A stretch of 64,000 nucleotides of DNA from Ciborinia camelliae (GCA_025890175.1 JANPYM010000012.1:337785-401784), one strand, 5' to 3'. Counted from the first letter of the stretch, positions 1 to 12,380 are shown. Notes: generated by a model not told the origin, from the sequence alone. Numbers and translations are program-made.

Positions 1-2550
1 AAAAAGAAAATTTCTTTAAATTTCTTTTTTCGAATTATTTTTTAACAACTTTTTATTAATAAAAATTATATTAATAATATTTTGTATATAAAATTTTTTA
101 TTGGAAAATATTTTTTTAACAAAATCAATTATATAATAAAAATCTATTAATAAAAAATCAATAAATATATAATTAAAATAAATTAATTTAAGAAAAAGGT
201 ATATTAACTAAATTCTTTTTAAAGATTTTTTTTTATAAACTTTTTTAAAGCTTAATCTTTTTAAGAATATATTATTAATTCTAAAAAGCCTATTATTTCG
301 ATTTTTAAGTCTATATTTATTATAATATTAATGTTTTATTTAAACCAAGTTTAATAATTATAATATTTTATTATAGGCATTAAATAACGCCGTAATATTA
401 TTCTAATAATGTTGACTTATAGGTTTAGGCTTATAGGTATTGGATAATATATCTTAGTTAAAACTTTATTAAGCTTTATAATTTAATTAAAAATATAAAT
501 AAGTTTGAAGAGACCTTTGATACACATAATATATAACAATTTTTTTATTTAAATAATATTATAGGCTTTTTAAACTATTTATATTTTTATTATAGAATTT
601 TATTTTATATAAATTAAATATAATAGTTTATATAGTCTCTATTTTATATAAATAAAGCTTATTTTTGATTTTTTAGATTTTTAAATTTATAAAGATTAAA
701 TAATAATCTAGAAAATAATTTATAATTATTCTAAATTATTTTTTAGACTTTAAAGTTTATTTAAAAAAACTTTTTTTCCTATTAACCCTAAAATATATTT
801 ATTTTATTTTTAAAATCTTTTTAATTTATAAGAAAAATTATAATTTAAAAAGTAATTAAAAATTAATTACTCTTAATTATTTTTTAAACTTTAAAGTTTG
901 CCTAAAAAACTTTTTTTTTATTATAAATAAATTCTTTTTTAATTAACATTATAATATCTTTTTTCTTTAAAATTTATTTAAAAAGACTTTTTTTTATAAT
1001 ATTAATTCTAAACTATAAAATATTTATAAAAGCTTTTTTTTGGAATTAATTAAAGTTTATAGTAATTTAATAATTTATTATTAGACTTTAATTAATTTTG
1101 AAAAAAAAAAAAAATTTTATAAAATTTATTTGAAAAAGTTTTTTTTATACAAATTTATAAGTTTTCAATTTTATAATATAATATATTTTTAATTTTCTTA
1201 TTAATCTTTTATATTTAGCCTTTAAATATCTATAAAATTATTATTATATCTTTTTTTAAAATATTATTTTTTGAATATCCTTAATAAGCCTTTTTTATTT
1301 TTTAAATTTCATTTTTTCAAATTTCATTAAATTTATTAATATCTTTTAAAAAAGTTTATCGGAAGTATTGCTATAAACTATTATGCTTATATTATATACC
1401 TACAAAAAACTCACCGAAAGTAGTTGAAATTTATAAAAACCTATAATAATAATACATATTTAAACTTTCTTTACCTTCCCCAATAAATATTTCCACTAAT
1501 TTATATTTAAATAATATTAATTATATAATAATATATATTTGAACTTTTTTTATCTTTTCCAATAAATATTTTTATTAATTTGTATTTAAATAAAATCAAT
1601 TATATAATATTAATATTTAATCTATAAAAATCTTTTTAAAAAAAATTATTAGATTTATAATTAAATTTATAAAAATATTATTAATAATATTAATTTATTA
1701 ATTTAAAATATTAAAAAATTATATCTTTATTTTTTTTTAAATTGATTTTTAAATGAGTATTTTCGTTAATTTTCAATTTTTTATATAGATATATAATAAG
1801 CCTATAAAACATTTATTAGAAGTTTTTTTTTTAAATTATTAGACCTATATTTAAATATATAAAAGATTATAGATAGTAATTTATAAATTTAAAAAACTAA
1901 AATACTAGTATATATATTTACATTTTATTAAATTTATTTTTCAATGAGTATCTTTAATAATTTCTAACTTTTTTTTATATTAATATATAGAATATAAAAA
2001 ACTTATTAAAAATTATTTTTTAATTAAACTTATATTATAATTTATTAAAAGTATTTTTTTAATTAAGTCTATAATATCGCTTTTAAAAAGTTTATTAATT
2101 ATAAAAAACTTATTAAAAATAAAAAAGTTTATTTAAAACATAATAAACTTATTAGAAACAAAAAAAACTTATTAAGAGTATAATAAACTTACTGAAAGTA
2201 TTATAAGCTTACCAGAAATATAATAAGCTTATTGGAAATATTATAAACTTATTGAAAATATAATAAAAACTTATCGGAAAATATAATAAAATAATTGGAG
2301 GAATAAAAAAAAGTTTATTTAAAAATAAAAAAATGGTTTATTAGAGGTAAAAAAATAATTTATTAGAAATAAAAAAATAATTTATCAAAAATATAAAAAT
2401 AAAATATTAAAAAAATATTTTATATTTTTAATTTTATAATAAAATTTATAAATAATTTATTATAATAATATTTAAAATAAATATTTATAATAATATTTAA
2501 AATAAATATTTATTTTAAAAAAAATTTTATTTTTTATTTATTTTTAATTT
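1..2550. repeat. RIP-degraded AT-rich DNA, no gene recognised
   Basis: The stretch is almost entirely A and T, with stops in all frames and no surviving protein motif that I can identify. Two tandem blocks of about 90-100 bp can be seen near 1,450-1,620, sharing an 'aataaatattt' core. Around 2,060-2,400 there is a degenerate series of short repeats built on 'taataarcttattrgaaa'. Loss of C and G in a TpA-rich context fits repeat-induced point mutation of old transposons. The family is unknown. Confidence 0.6.
2060..2400. repeat. Degenerate short tandem repeat block
   Basis: About a dozen imperfect units of roughly 18-21 bp share a core like 'aaacttattgraaatataat'. They are too diverged for an exact unit or copy number. 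No coding frame is maintained through the block. Confidence 0.45.
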
Positions 2551-2710
2551 TGTTGAAGATTATATCATTATAGTAGTATGGATGATTGAGGTCTATTTTA
2601 TTATTTAAAATAATTTAGTTTTTTTTATTATATAATACTTTTTATTTATTTTATAATTTTTATATATAGTTTTAATTTATTTATATAATATATATATTAT
2701 ATGTTTAATA
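2551..2710 (+). repeat. 5' LTR of copia element A
   Basis: Starts TGTTGAAGAT and ends in decayed TTTAATA. It is a RIP-mutated member of the 12-copy, ~175-bp copia LTR family in this window, with a short internal deletion near the 'accatattcacta' part. The next bases begin element A's interior, which matches the interior of element B after 40,046. Confidence 0.75.
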
Positions 2711-5700
2711 GGTTATAAGGTCTGTGTAGTTATATTTTATTAATAATTATATTAGATATAAATACAATTTTTTTTAATTTTTTTATTATTATTATAAAAT
2801 AAAAAAAGATAATTATATTCAAAAACAATAATTGGGACGAATTTAAAGATTCAATTTTTTTAGTATTAATTTTTATTAAAATTATTAATATTATAAAAAA
2901 TATTCAAAACAAATTAAATATTTTAAATAACAAAAATTTATTTAATAATTATAAAAAACATTACAATTATATTTTATCAATTTTAAATTTTAATGTTAAT
3001 AATATATATCATTTAATTTTAATATTTTTTGTTTGAAATTTTAATATCGTTAATATATAAAAAGTATTAAAAAAAAACGATAATTTAATATATTTACAAT
3101 TTATTATAAAAATCAAAAAATAGTTTTATTATATCAAATTCAATTTCAAAATCTAATTATTTTATTAATTTTTTAAATAACTTTATTATTTTTAATAACA
3201 AATTTTTTTTAGTATTTAAATTATTAATAACAAAAAAATCTTTTAATAATTTTTAATTAAAATTTTTAAATTATTTAAATAATAATAAATTAAAATATTT
3301 ATTTTTCATTTCAATTTTTTTTATTAAAATATTATAATTATTTTTATAATAATAAAAAAACTAATTACAATAATAATAATAAATATTATTAATAATTAAA
3401 AGTTATATTATAAATATAACAAAAGAGAATGATATAATGAATTTCGAAATTATAATAATTGTAATAACTTTAAACAAAATAATTAAAACAAGAATAACAA
3501 TGGTTTTAAAAATAATATTAATAAAATTGTTAGAAATTAATATTGTTTTTATTTGAAAATAAAATATTATTAAAAAAATTATTATATTTTGATAAAAATT
3601 TAAAAAAATATTAAAAATAATAAAAAAAGTTTTATTAACAAAAAAAATAAAAATAAAAACAAAAATATTAAAATTAATTTTATTAATAATTAATATAATA
3701 ATATTATTTATTTTGATTTAATTATATATATAATTAATTTAATTAAATAAATATTTGATTTTAATATCTCTTAATATTTTATTAAACAAATTAATAATTT
3801 AAAATATATTTAATATTAATTAATTTCTAAAAATATAAAAATTATTAATAAATTTTTTATTAAAAATATTATTTTTAAAAAATTAAAATTAGAATAATAA
3901 TATTATTCAATATATAATTTATATTTAAATTTGATTTTATTTAATTTATTTTTATTAATTTATTTATAAATTTTAATTACAAAATTATATTTAAAAATAA
4001 TTTTATATTATACTAAAAATTCAATTAATTATATTTTGTTATTAAAAAATTAAAAAACTTATATATTCTCCAATAATTTGTTTTAATTATATATAATAAA
4101 AATACAAATCTAAATAAAATATTTGTAAAATTTATTTACAAACGTTTTAAATATTTAAATTACAATTAATTAAATCAATTTAAAAAATATACAATTAATT
4201 TTAAATTTGATAATAAAATTAAAACAAAAAAAATAAAAAACTTATAAGTTTATTTTATAAAATAAATAAAAAAATATTTTAATAAATATACAATTATTTG
4301 TATATTTATTAAATTTTATTAAATTTATTATAATTTTTTTAAAATATAATTAATTTTTTTAATTAAAAATTAATATTTTATTATTATTATTAATAATATA
4401 ATTTAGATTAATTAAATTTAATATATTTTAAATAAAAAAATTATAATTATAATTTCAATATTAATAAATTTATTCCAAATAATTAAAAAAAATCTAATTC
4501 AAAAATTATCATTATACAAATTAAAAAAAAAAAAAAAATTCAATATTCAATTTCAAAAAAAATTTAAAAAAATTAATTAACAATTTAAACCTTCTTTTTC
4601 CAAAAAACATTTTATAAACAATATTACAAAAAAAAAATTTAAAATATTAATATTAATATTAAATATTAAAATTTATTATTTTAAATTAAACTAAAAACTA
4701 ATTAACAAAAAATTATTATAAAATATATTATTTAATTAATAAATCAATTTTTTATATATATATTTTTATTCAATAATATTAATTTATTTTTATTCGTAAT
4801 TATTTTTTTTGAAATATATTATAACAAATTATTTAATTTTTTAAGATTTCGAATTTTCAATTATAAAATATTTATTTAAAACCTTTAATATTTAAAAAAA
4901 TTAATAAAAAAATTTAAATTGAAAATATTAAAAGAAAATTATATTTTTATAAAAATAAAAAAATATTATATATATTTATTATTAAATTTATTTTTCAAAA
5001 AAATTATTAAGATTATAAATATTAATTTTAATAAATACAATTTTCTATTTAAAAATATTTTAATTGAAAAATAATTTAATACAAATTTACATATTTTTAT
5101 ATTTAATATAAACAAAAAAAAAATTTATTATTTTAAATAAAAAACTTTAAAAAAAAAAAAAAAAGAATAATATTATTTTTTCAATTATTTTATAAAATAA
5201 AAAAATTAATTAAAATCTAATTTTTATAAAAAAAGATTTAAAAAGATTTTTTAATAATTGAATTATTTAATAAATTAAAATTTTAAAATTAAATATTAAT
5301 AATATTAAAAAATAAGCTTATATTAAAATATTAATTCAAATAATAAATTTCGAAAATATTATATAAAAAAACATTTTAATATAAATATTTGTTATTAAAT
5401 CCAAATTAAAAAATCTACAAAAAAATAATATTTTTAAGATTTTTTAAATAATTTTAAAGAAAAAAAATTATTAATTTTCAAATAAATTTTAAAAAATAAA
5501 TTAAATTAATTCAAACAAATTATTAAAAAGAAAATACAATTTATAATTAAAAATTATCTTTAACAAAAAAATATTAATTTTAAAAAAATATTTATAAGAA
5601 TTAATAAATACTTTATATTGCAAATTATACTTTTAAAAACTATTATTAAAAATCTTAAAATTAATAATATAAATATTAATATAATATTTTTAAATAACAA

Positions 5701-5968
5701 ATTAATAAATATTAAAATTTTAATAAAAATTTTTTAATTTTTTAAAAAAGTTTTTTTAAAAATTATAAAAATATTAAAAAAAAATTTGAATATTTATTTT
5801 AAACTAAAAAAATCTTTTTATAAATTAAAACAAATATTTCAAATATAATAATTTATTATTTAAAATTTTTTAAAAAATATTGAATTGGTTTTATTATTTA
5901 TAAATTCAAATTTTTTTATTAAAAAAAAAATATTTTTATCTAACATTTCATATTATAAAACACTCTTA

Positions 5969-6121
5969 AACTGCAGTGGATCGTGCACGATGTGGAACAC
6001 TATTCTGAAATATCACGTGTATCTCTTCAAAAATCCTTTGAAATTAATACACTTCTTTCAACAATTGATAAAATGAAATCAAAATATGAAATATTGATTA
6101 GGATCATTAAATCTATCTAAT
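5969..6121 (+). pseudogene. Non-RIPed coding-like remnant of unknown family
   Basis: A reading frame of about 50 codons from ctt aaa ctg cag to a TAA translates with normal amino-acid diversity. It begins LKLQWIVHDVEHYSE and ends near KSKYEILIRIIKSI. Its base composition differs sharply from the surrounding A/T DNA. There is no ATG at its start, so it looks like a piece of a larger gene captured in the island. I do not recognise the protein. A different frame here is also open but looks less protein-like. Confidence 0.35.
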
Positions 6122-6176
6122 GGTTCAATTAAATGAATTCTACGATATGTGGTTCAAAAGTTATAAATGATTTTAC

Positions 6177-6311
6177 GAATCTACGAAACCTACGAACCTA
6201 CGAACCTACGAACCTACGAACCTACGAACCTACGAACCTACGAACCTACGAACCTACGAACCTATAAATCCTACGAATTCTACGAACCCTACGAAACCCT
6301 ACGAACCCTAC
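6177..6311 (+). repeat. 8-bp minisatellite (CCTACGAA)n
   Basis: Runs of cctacgaa, first perfect and then interrupted (ctataaatc, ctacgaattc, cctacgaaac). The reverse complement, ttcgtagg, recurs at the start of another island at 25.49 kb. Confidence 0.9.
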
Positions 6312-6706
6312 GAATAAATAAAATAAATAAAATAAATAAAATAAATAAAATAAATAAAATAAATAAAATAAATAAAATAAATAAAATAAATAAAATAAAT
6401 AAAATAAATAAAATAAATAAAATAAATAAAATAAATAAAATAAATAAAATAAATAAAATAAATAAAATAAATAAAATAAATAAAATAAATAAAATAAATA
6501 AAATAAATAAAATAAATAAAATAAATAAAATAAATAAAATAAATAAAATAAATAAAATAAATAAAATAAATAAAATAAATAAAATAAATAAAATAAATAA
6601 AATAAATAAAATAAATAAAATAAATAAAATAAATAAAATAAATAAAATAAATAAAATAAATAAAATAAATAAAATAAATAAAATAAATAAAATAAATAAA
6701 ATAAAT
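6312..6706 (+). repeat. 9-bp minisatellite (ATAAATAAA)n
   Basis: About 43 nearly perfect tandem copies. The nine-base period gives an I-N-K tripeptide repeat in one frame, creating a long open frame that is an artefact of the array. Confidence 0.95.
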
Positions 6707-8450
6707 GAAGAATTAAAAAGAAAAAATAAATTAAAAAAAAGAATTAAAAGAAATAAATTAAAAAATGAATTAAAAAAAATAGAGAATTTAAAAAAATATG
6801 AAATTAAAAAAAAAGAATTAAAAAGGATATATATTTATAATAAAAAAGAATATATAAATTTTAAAAATAATAAAAGAATAATAAATATAATTAAAAAACG
6901 AAATGAAAATATTAATAAAATAATTAAGAAAAGAAAAATAATTAAAAAATAATTAAAAAAGATTAATAAGAACAATTAATAAAAAATGAATAAAGAAATC
7001 AATAAAAGAATAATAAAAGAATTAATAAAAAAGAATTAAAAGATAATTATATAAATTAAAAGGAAAAAAGATTAAATATAGATATAAATTTATAAATTTC
7101 GAAAATATTAATTAATAATTAAAAGAAATTAAAGAAATTAAAAAATTAAAAAAAAAGTTAAAAAATTAAAAAGAATAAAAAAGAATTAAAAAGGAATTAA
7201 AAAAGAATTAAAAAAAAGTGAAAAAAAAAAGAATAAAAGATAATTCGAAAAATTAATAAAAAAAGTGAAGAATAAAAATATTGAAAAATATAATTAAAAA
7301 AAAGAATTAAAAAGAATAATTAAAAAGAATAATTAAAAAAAATATTTAAAAAGAATAAATAAATAAAATAATTAAAAAGAATAATTAAAATGAAATTTAA
7401 AAAATGAAATTAAAAGAAATAATTAAAAGAAATATTTAAAAAAATAATTAAAAATAATAATTAAAAAAAGATTTAAAAAAGAAATTAAAAAATATAATAA
7501 AAATTAAAACTAAAAAAGTATAATTAAAAAATAAATTAAATTAAATGAAAAAGAAAAAGAAAATTAAAAAAAATTAAAAATTAAAAAAGAAATATATTTA
7601 TAATAAAAAAAAATTAAAAATGAAAATAAAAGAAAGATTATATAAATTTTTAAAATAATAATTAATAATAAAAAAAATAATAAAGAATAATAAATTTTAT
7701 TGAAAAATTAAAACAAAAATATTAATAAAAAAGATAAATAAAAAGAATTAATAAAAAGAATTAATAAAAAGAATTAATAAAAAGAATTAATAAAAAGAAT
7801 TAATAAAAAGAATTAATAAAAAGAATTAATAAAAAGAATTAATAAAAAGAATTAATAAAAAGAATTAATAAAAAGAATTAATAAAAAGAATTAATAAAAA
7901 GGATTAATACAAAATTTAAAAAAGGAATTAATAAAATAATTAATAAAATAATTAATAAAGAAATTTATAAAAAGATTATTAAAAGGATTAATAAAGAAAT
8001 TAATAAAATAAATTAGTAAAAGAAATTAGTAAAAAGAATAATAAAAAATAATAAAAATGAAAAAATGAAGAAAATATAAAAGAAAAAGAAAAAAAGAATA
8101 AAAAAAATAAAAAAAAAATTGAAAAAAAAATAAAAAATAAAATTGAAAAGAAATCAAAAATAAAATTAAAAAATAAATAAATAAATTAATAAAAGAATTG
8201 AAAATAAATATAAATATATAAATGTTGAAGATATTAATTAATAATTAAAAGAAAATTAAAAGAAATAAAAAATAAAAATAAAAATATAAAGAAATAAAAA
8301 AATAAAAAAATTAAAAAAATTAAAAAAAATTAAAAGAAAATTGAAAAGATTTAAAAAAATAAAAAAAAGAATTAAAAAAATTAAAGAAAATAAATAAATT
8401 ATTAAAATTTTAGAAATAATAATTAATAATTAATCAAATTTTAAATATAA
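6707..8450. repeat. A/G-skewed low-complexity tract with 13-bp array
   Basis: About 1.7 kb where the + strand is mainly A with G and T and almost no C, built from variants of 'attaaaaagaat'. Between about 7,733 and 7,905 this becomes a regular array of 'aataaaaagaatt' (13 bp, about 13 copies). No gene is visible. The purine bias is strand specific, unlike the roughly symmetrical A/T of the RIPed elements around it. Confidence 0.75.
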
Positions 8451-8455
8451 TAAAA

Positions 8456-8607
8456 TTAATTATTAATAATTATTTTATTAATTATTTTATTAATTATTTT
8501 ATTAATTATTTTATTAATTATTTTATTAATTATTTTATTAATTATTTTATTAATTATTTTATTAATTATTTTATTAATTATTTTATTAATTATTTTATTA
8601 ATTATTT
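8456..8607 (+). repeat. 12-bp minisatellite (TTATTAATTATT)n
   Basis: About 12-13 near-perfect units directly upstream of the GC-rich hairpin module. The same unit and order recur at 22.29-22.47 kb, so array and module seem to travel or arise together. Confidence 0.9.
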
Positions 8608-8624
8608 TGCGAATTTTGCGAATT

Positions 8625-8778
8625 TTGCGAATAGCTTCAATATTACCAGATTAGGTATCTGATAGCCTCCGGCAGACGAGCTGCGCAGTAGGTCCTAAGG
8701 TGCCCTGAAAAATGATTCGACGAGCGCAGCGAGGCGAATCGTTTTTCCCGGCACCGAGGGGCCGGAGGCAAAGCTCGT
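8625..8778 (+). other. GC-rich double-stem module, copy 1
   Basis: About 154 bp of GC-rich sequence in A/T surroundings, running from ttgcgaatagc to aaagctcgt and about 95% identical to the copy at 22,484-22,635. It can fold as two nested stems. The outer stem is GCCTCCGGC (8,665) with GCCGGAGGC (8,761). The inner hairpin starts GGTGCC (8,699), continues gaaaaatgattcg, and closes through cgaatcg..ttttc to GGCACC (8,755). It is preceded by three copies of the 9-mer gcgaatttt. No protein function is apparent. It could be a short nonautonomous element, an RNA-structure element or a hairpin-prone insertion. Confidence 0.6.
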
Positions 8779-9516
8779 TATTATATATTAACAATTTATT
8801 ATTAATTAATAAATATATAATTATTAATTTTATTAAAAAAAAAATTAATATTAAATAAAAATACAAAAATTTTAAATCAATATAAATATTTCTTAATATT
8901 CAAATTAAAAAAAATTAAAAATATTATATCCTAAAAATTTATAATTCAATTTATATTAAAAAAATATTAAAAAAATATGAAATTTATTTTTTGGTACGAT
9001 GAAAGTGTGTAAGAAGGACGAAGTTCTCATTATGCTATCTAGGATGACTATGTACTGATTATGTCTGTGCAGCTAGTCTTAGCGTAACATTCTTTTAATA
9101 TTAAAAAAAAAATTTTATTTTCCAATATAATAATATATAAAATTAATCCTAATAATTTATTTTTTAATAATAAAAAAAATCTTTATTTTTAAATAATAAA
9201 TTTTTATATTTATTTATTAAATATAATTTAATTAAATATTTTTTTTATTATAAAATAATTTATAAAAATAATATAATTATTCAAAATATAATATTTTATA
9301 TTTACAAAACATTTGTTTTAATATATTACAAAAAAAAATTTCTTGAAATTTTATATTTTAATTATTTATAATAACTTTTTTTAAAATATATAATCTATAT
9401 TAATTTAATATAAAACTTAAAATAATATTAAAAATCTATATAAAAGATTATTATTATATAATATAAAAAAACAATTGTTTAATTATCAATTAAATAAAAA
9501 TCTATTTCTCAAAATA

Positions 9517-10912
9517 TTATAAAAACAAAAATAATTATTATAAACAAAAATACCAAAAAATTTATATAAATAAAAAAACTAATTATAAATTTAAAAAAAT
9601 ATATAAAAATAAAATTATTTGTTTCAATATTATTTGTAAACAATAATAACGATATTGATTAAATTAAAAAAAACAAATTTTATAATAAAACTAAATATAT
9701 TGATATTAAATAATATTATATTAAAAATGATATAATGAATAAAAATAAATTTAGAATATTTTGAATAATTGGTATTAATTAAATTACAAATATTTTAATT
9801 AAATAATTGATTTTAATTAGTTTTTTTATTTATTATACTAAAATAAACTTAAATATAAAAAAAAAGTAATTAATTATATTTAAAAAAAATCCGAATATTT
9901 TTATATTATAATATAATTATATTATATAATATAAAATAATTAAATTTTATTAAAAAATAAATATTATAATTATAAATTATTATAAAAATTAATAAAGCCT
10001 AAAATATAATTTAATAATTATTAATTATAAAAAAAATATTAAAGATTATATTATTATACCATATTTATTATAATAATATAAATAACCAAAATCTACCCCA
10101 CTATTTAAAGTAATTTAGTTTTCTTTATTATATAATACCCTTTATCTATTTTATAGTTTCTGTACATAGCTTTAATCTATTTACATAATACACATACTAT
10201 ATGTTCAATAAAAATATTATAAAAATAAAAATAATTATTGTAAATAAAAATATTAAAGAATTTGTATAAATAAAGAAACTAATTATAAATTTAAAAAAAT
10301 ATACAAAAATAAAATCATTTGTTTTAATATTATTTATAAATAACAAAAGTAATATCAATTAAATCAAAAAAAACAAATTTTACAATAAAACCAAATATAT
10401 TGATATTAAATAGCATTATATTAAAAATAATATAATAAACAAAAATAGATTTAGAATACTCCAAATAACTAATATTAATCAAACCATAAATATTTTAATT
10501 AAATAATTAACTTTAACTAACTCTTTTGTTCATTATATTAAAATAAACTTAAATATAAAATAAAAAAAATTAATTATATTTGAAAAAGATTTAAGTATTT
10601 TTATATTATAATATAATTATATTATATAATATAGAACAATTAAACTTTATTGAAAAATAAATATTACAATTATAAATTATTATAAAAATTAATAAAACTT
10701 AAAATATAATTTGATAATTATTGATTATAAAAAAAATATTGAAAATTATATTATTATATTATATTCATTATAATAATATAAATAATTAAGATCTACCCCA
10801 TTACCTAAAATAACTTAGCTTTTTTTATTGTACAATATTTTTTATCTATTTTATAATTCCTATATATAACTTTAATCTATTTACACATTATACATACACT
10901 ACATGTTTAATA
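9517..10912 (+). repeat. Tandem duplication of the copia A 3' end (2 x ~0.7 kb)
   Basis: The end of pol (with a KTKYIDIK motif) plus the LTR occurs at 9,517-10,210 and again at 10,211-10,912. The second copy has its own KTKYIDIK (near 10,390-10,412) and LTR (10,737-10,912). The copies differ mainly by C/T and G/A changes, so the duplication came before or during RIP. Confidence 0.7.
10037..10210 (+). repeat. First 3' LTR of copia element A
   Basis: RIP-decayed copy of the TGTTGAAGAT...TTCAATA LTR: it begins tattaaagatt and ends atgttcaata. It lies at the end of the first of two tandem ~0.7-kb units. Confidence 0.75.
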
Positions 10913-11710
10913 AATATAAATCAAATTTTAAATTTTTTTTTAATATTTTTATAATTTTTAAAAAGGTTTTTTAAAAAATTAAGATATTTTTATTAAAATC
11001 TTAATATTAATTAATTTATTATTTAAAAACGTTATATTAATATTTATATTATTAATTTTAAGATTTTCGATAATAGTTTTTACAAATATAATTTGTAATG
11101 TAGAGTGTTTATTAATTTTTATAAATATTTTTTTAAAATTAATATTTTTTTGTTAAAAATAATTTTTAATTATCAATTATACTTTTTTTTAATAATTTAT
11201 TTAAACTAATTTAATTTGTTTTTCAAAATTTATTTAAAAATTATTAGTTTTTTTTTTTAAATTATTTAAAAAATTTGAAAATATTATTCTTTTAAAAACT
11301 TTTTAATTCGAATTTGATAACAAACATTTATATTAAAGCATTTTTCTATATAATATCTTTAAGATTTATTATTTCAATCAATATCTCTATATCAATCAAT
11401 TTTTTAATATTGTTAATATTAACTTTTAAAGTTTTATTTTATTAAATAATTTAATTATTAAAAATTCTTTTTAAATCTTTTTTTATAAAAATTAAGTTTT
11501 AATTAGTTTTTTTATTTTATAAAATAATAAAAAAAACAATATTATTTATCTTCAAGGTTCTTTTTCTTCAAAAAATCTTTTATCTAAAATAATAAACTTT
11601 TTTTATTATTTATATTAAATATGAAAATTTATAGATTTATATCAAATCGCTTTTTAATTAAAAATTTTTTAAATAAAAAACTATATTTATTAAAATCAAT
11701 ATATATAATT
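10913..11710 (-). mobile_element. Copia fragment (same family as C), RIP-degraded
   Basis: The sequence aligns by eye with 37,165-38,150 in element C, in the same minus orientation, but lacks the 188-bp solo LTR present there at 37,290-37,477. It therefore supplies the empty-site control for that insertion. The fragment stops at the less decayed DNA that begins near 11,711. Confidence 0.6.
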
Positions 11711-12380
11711 GTTGCAAGTCGTAGTCGTACAGGTCACATGCTACGCATATGCAGGGGTATATGCGTGGCGCAGGGAACGTAGGCTAGATTCTAGATCACG
11801 ATTAATTAATTAAATAAAAGATAAACATATTATATTGATGATATTTTGATTTTATTGATTTTATTGATTTTATTGATTATATTGATTATATTGATTATAT
11901 TGATTATATTGATTATATTGATTATATTGATTATATTGATTATATTGATTATATTGATTATATTGATTATATTGATTATATTGATTATATTGATTATATT
12001 GATTATATTGATTATATTGATTATATTGATTATATTGATTATATTGATTATATTGATTATATTGATTATATTGATTATATTGATTATATTGATTATATTG
12101 ATTATATTGATTATATTGATTGAAAATCATAATATCGAAAATGAAATGCCCCACTATATTACTTTTTCCAATAAAAAATCGAACAAAGAATCAATCTTTT
12201 CTAATACGGCGTTTCGAATTCTAAAAAAACCCTATATGATTCGAATAATCGTACTAGGTATGTATTCGCGTAATTCGTATTATTGTACCGTACATTTAAT
12301 TATACCCTATATAATTAAATAAATAAATTATATAATTAATTAAGAGATAGGTATTATATATTTAATTAAAATATAATACA
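11711..12380 (-). repeat. Probable 3' LTR of copia fragment M, carrying an expanded minisatellite
   Basis: The left edge reads TGTTGCAAGTC. The right edge ends in aca and abuts a pyrimidine run that on the minus strand is an aaagggg polypurine tract, which normally lies just before a 3' LTR. A copia RNase H relic lies farther right on the same strand. The interior is only lightly RIPed and contains a 9-bp array at 11,870-12,120. Without the array it would be about 0.39 kb. The boundaries are an inference from TG..CA ends plus the polypurine tract. Confidence 0.45.
11838..12121 (+). repeat. 9-bp minisatellite (ATTGATTAT)n
   Basis: About 28-30 nearly perfect units, preceded by a few ttttattga variants. 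Two long open frames on opposite strands (leucine/isoleucine repeat and asparagine/glutamine/tyrosine repeat) are by-products of the nine-base period and are not genes. Confidence 0.95.

Larger units (their letters stand above)
5940..8776. other. Minisatellite island inserted in copia element A
   Basis: Copia copies B (near 49,880) and C (near 37,000) read straight through from 'aatattttt' to 'gttatayattaa', whereas A is interrupted there by about 2.8 kb. The insert contains in order: a short non-RIPed coding-like remnant, an 8-bp CCTACGAA array, a 9-bp array, 1.7 kb of A/G-rich sequence with a 13-bp array, a 12-bp array and a GC-rich hairpin module. Edges are accurate to about 10 bp and I could not define a TSD. 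Confidence 0.6.
2551..10912 (+). mobile_element. Ty1/copia LTR retrotransposon A, RIP-degraded, with inserted island and duplicated 3' end
   Basis: The LTR begins TGTTGAAGAT at 2,551 and its 3' copies end with a decayed TTCAATA. The interior aligns by eye with copia elements B (39.7-51.2 kb) and C (28.3-51.7 kb, reverse). Near 9,686-9,712 the + strand still reads KTKYIDIK, the copia RNase H signature (family form R-T-K-H/Y-I-D-I). A 2.8-kb island at about 5,940-8,776 interrupts the body; without it the element is about 4.8 kb, matching B without its insertions. The last ~0.7 kb, including the LTR, is present twice in tandem. Left flank aattt and right flank aatat differ by one base, so a TSD is possible but not proven. 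Confidence 0.75.

Noticed and set aside
6167..6952. Long open frame (261 codons) on +
   Set aside because: It is the translation of CCTACGAA and ATAAATAAA arrays followed by A/G-rich low-complexity DNA; periods of 8-9 bases create the frame.
8651..8866. 71-codon frame on - through the hairpin module
   Set aside because: It exists because the module is GC rich and lacks stops; copy 2 does not keep the same frame because of single-base indels.
11846..12322. Long open frames on both strands over the ATTGATTAT array
   Set aside because: A nine-base period without stops gives frames on both strands. The tail after the array has no family signature.
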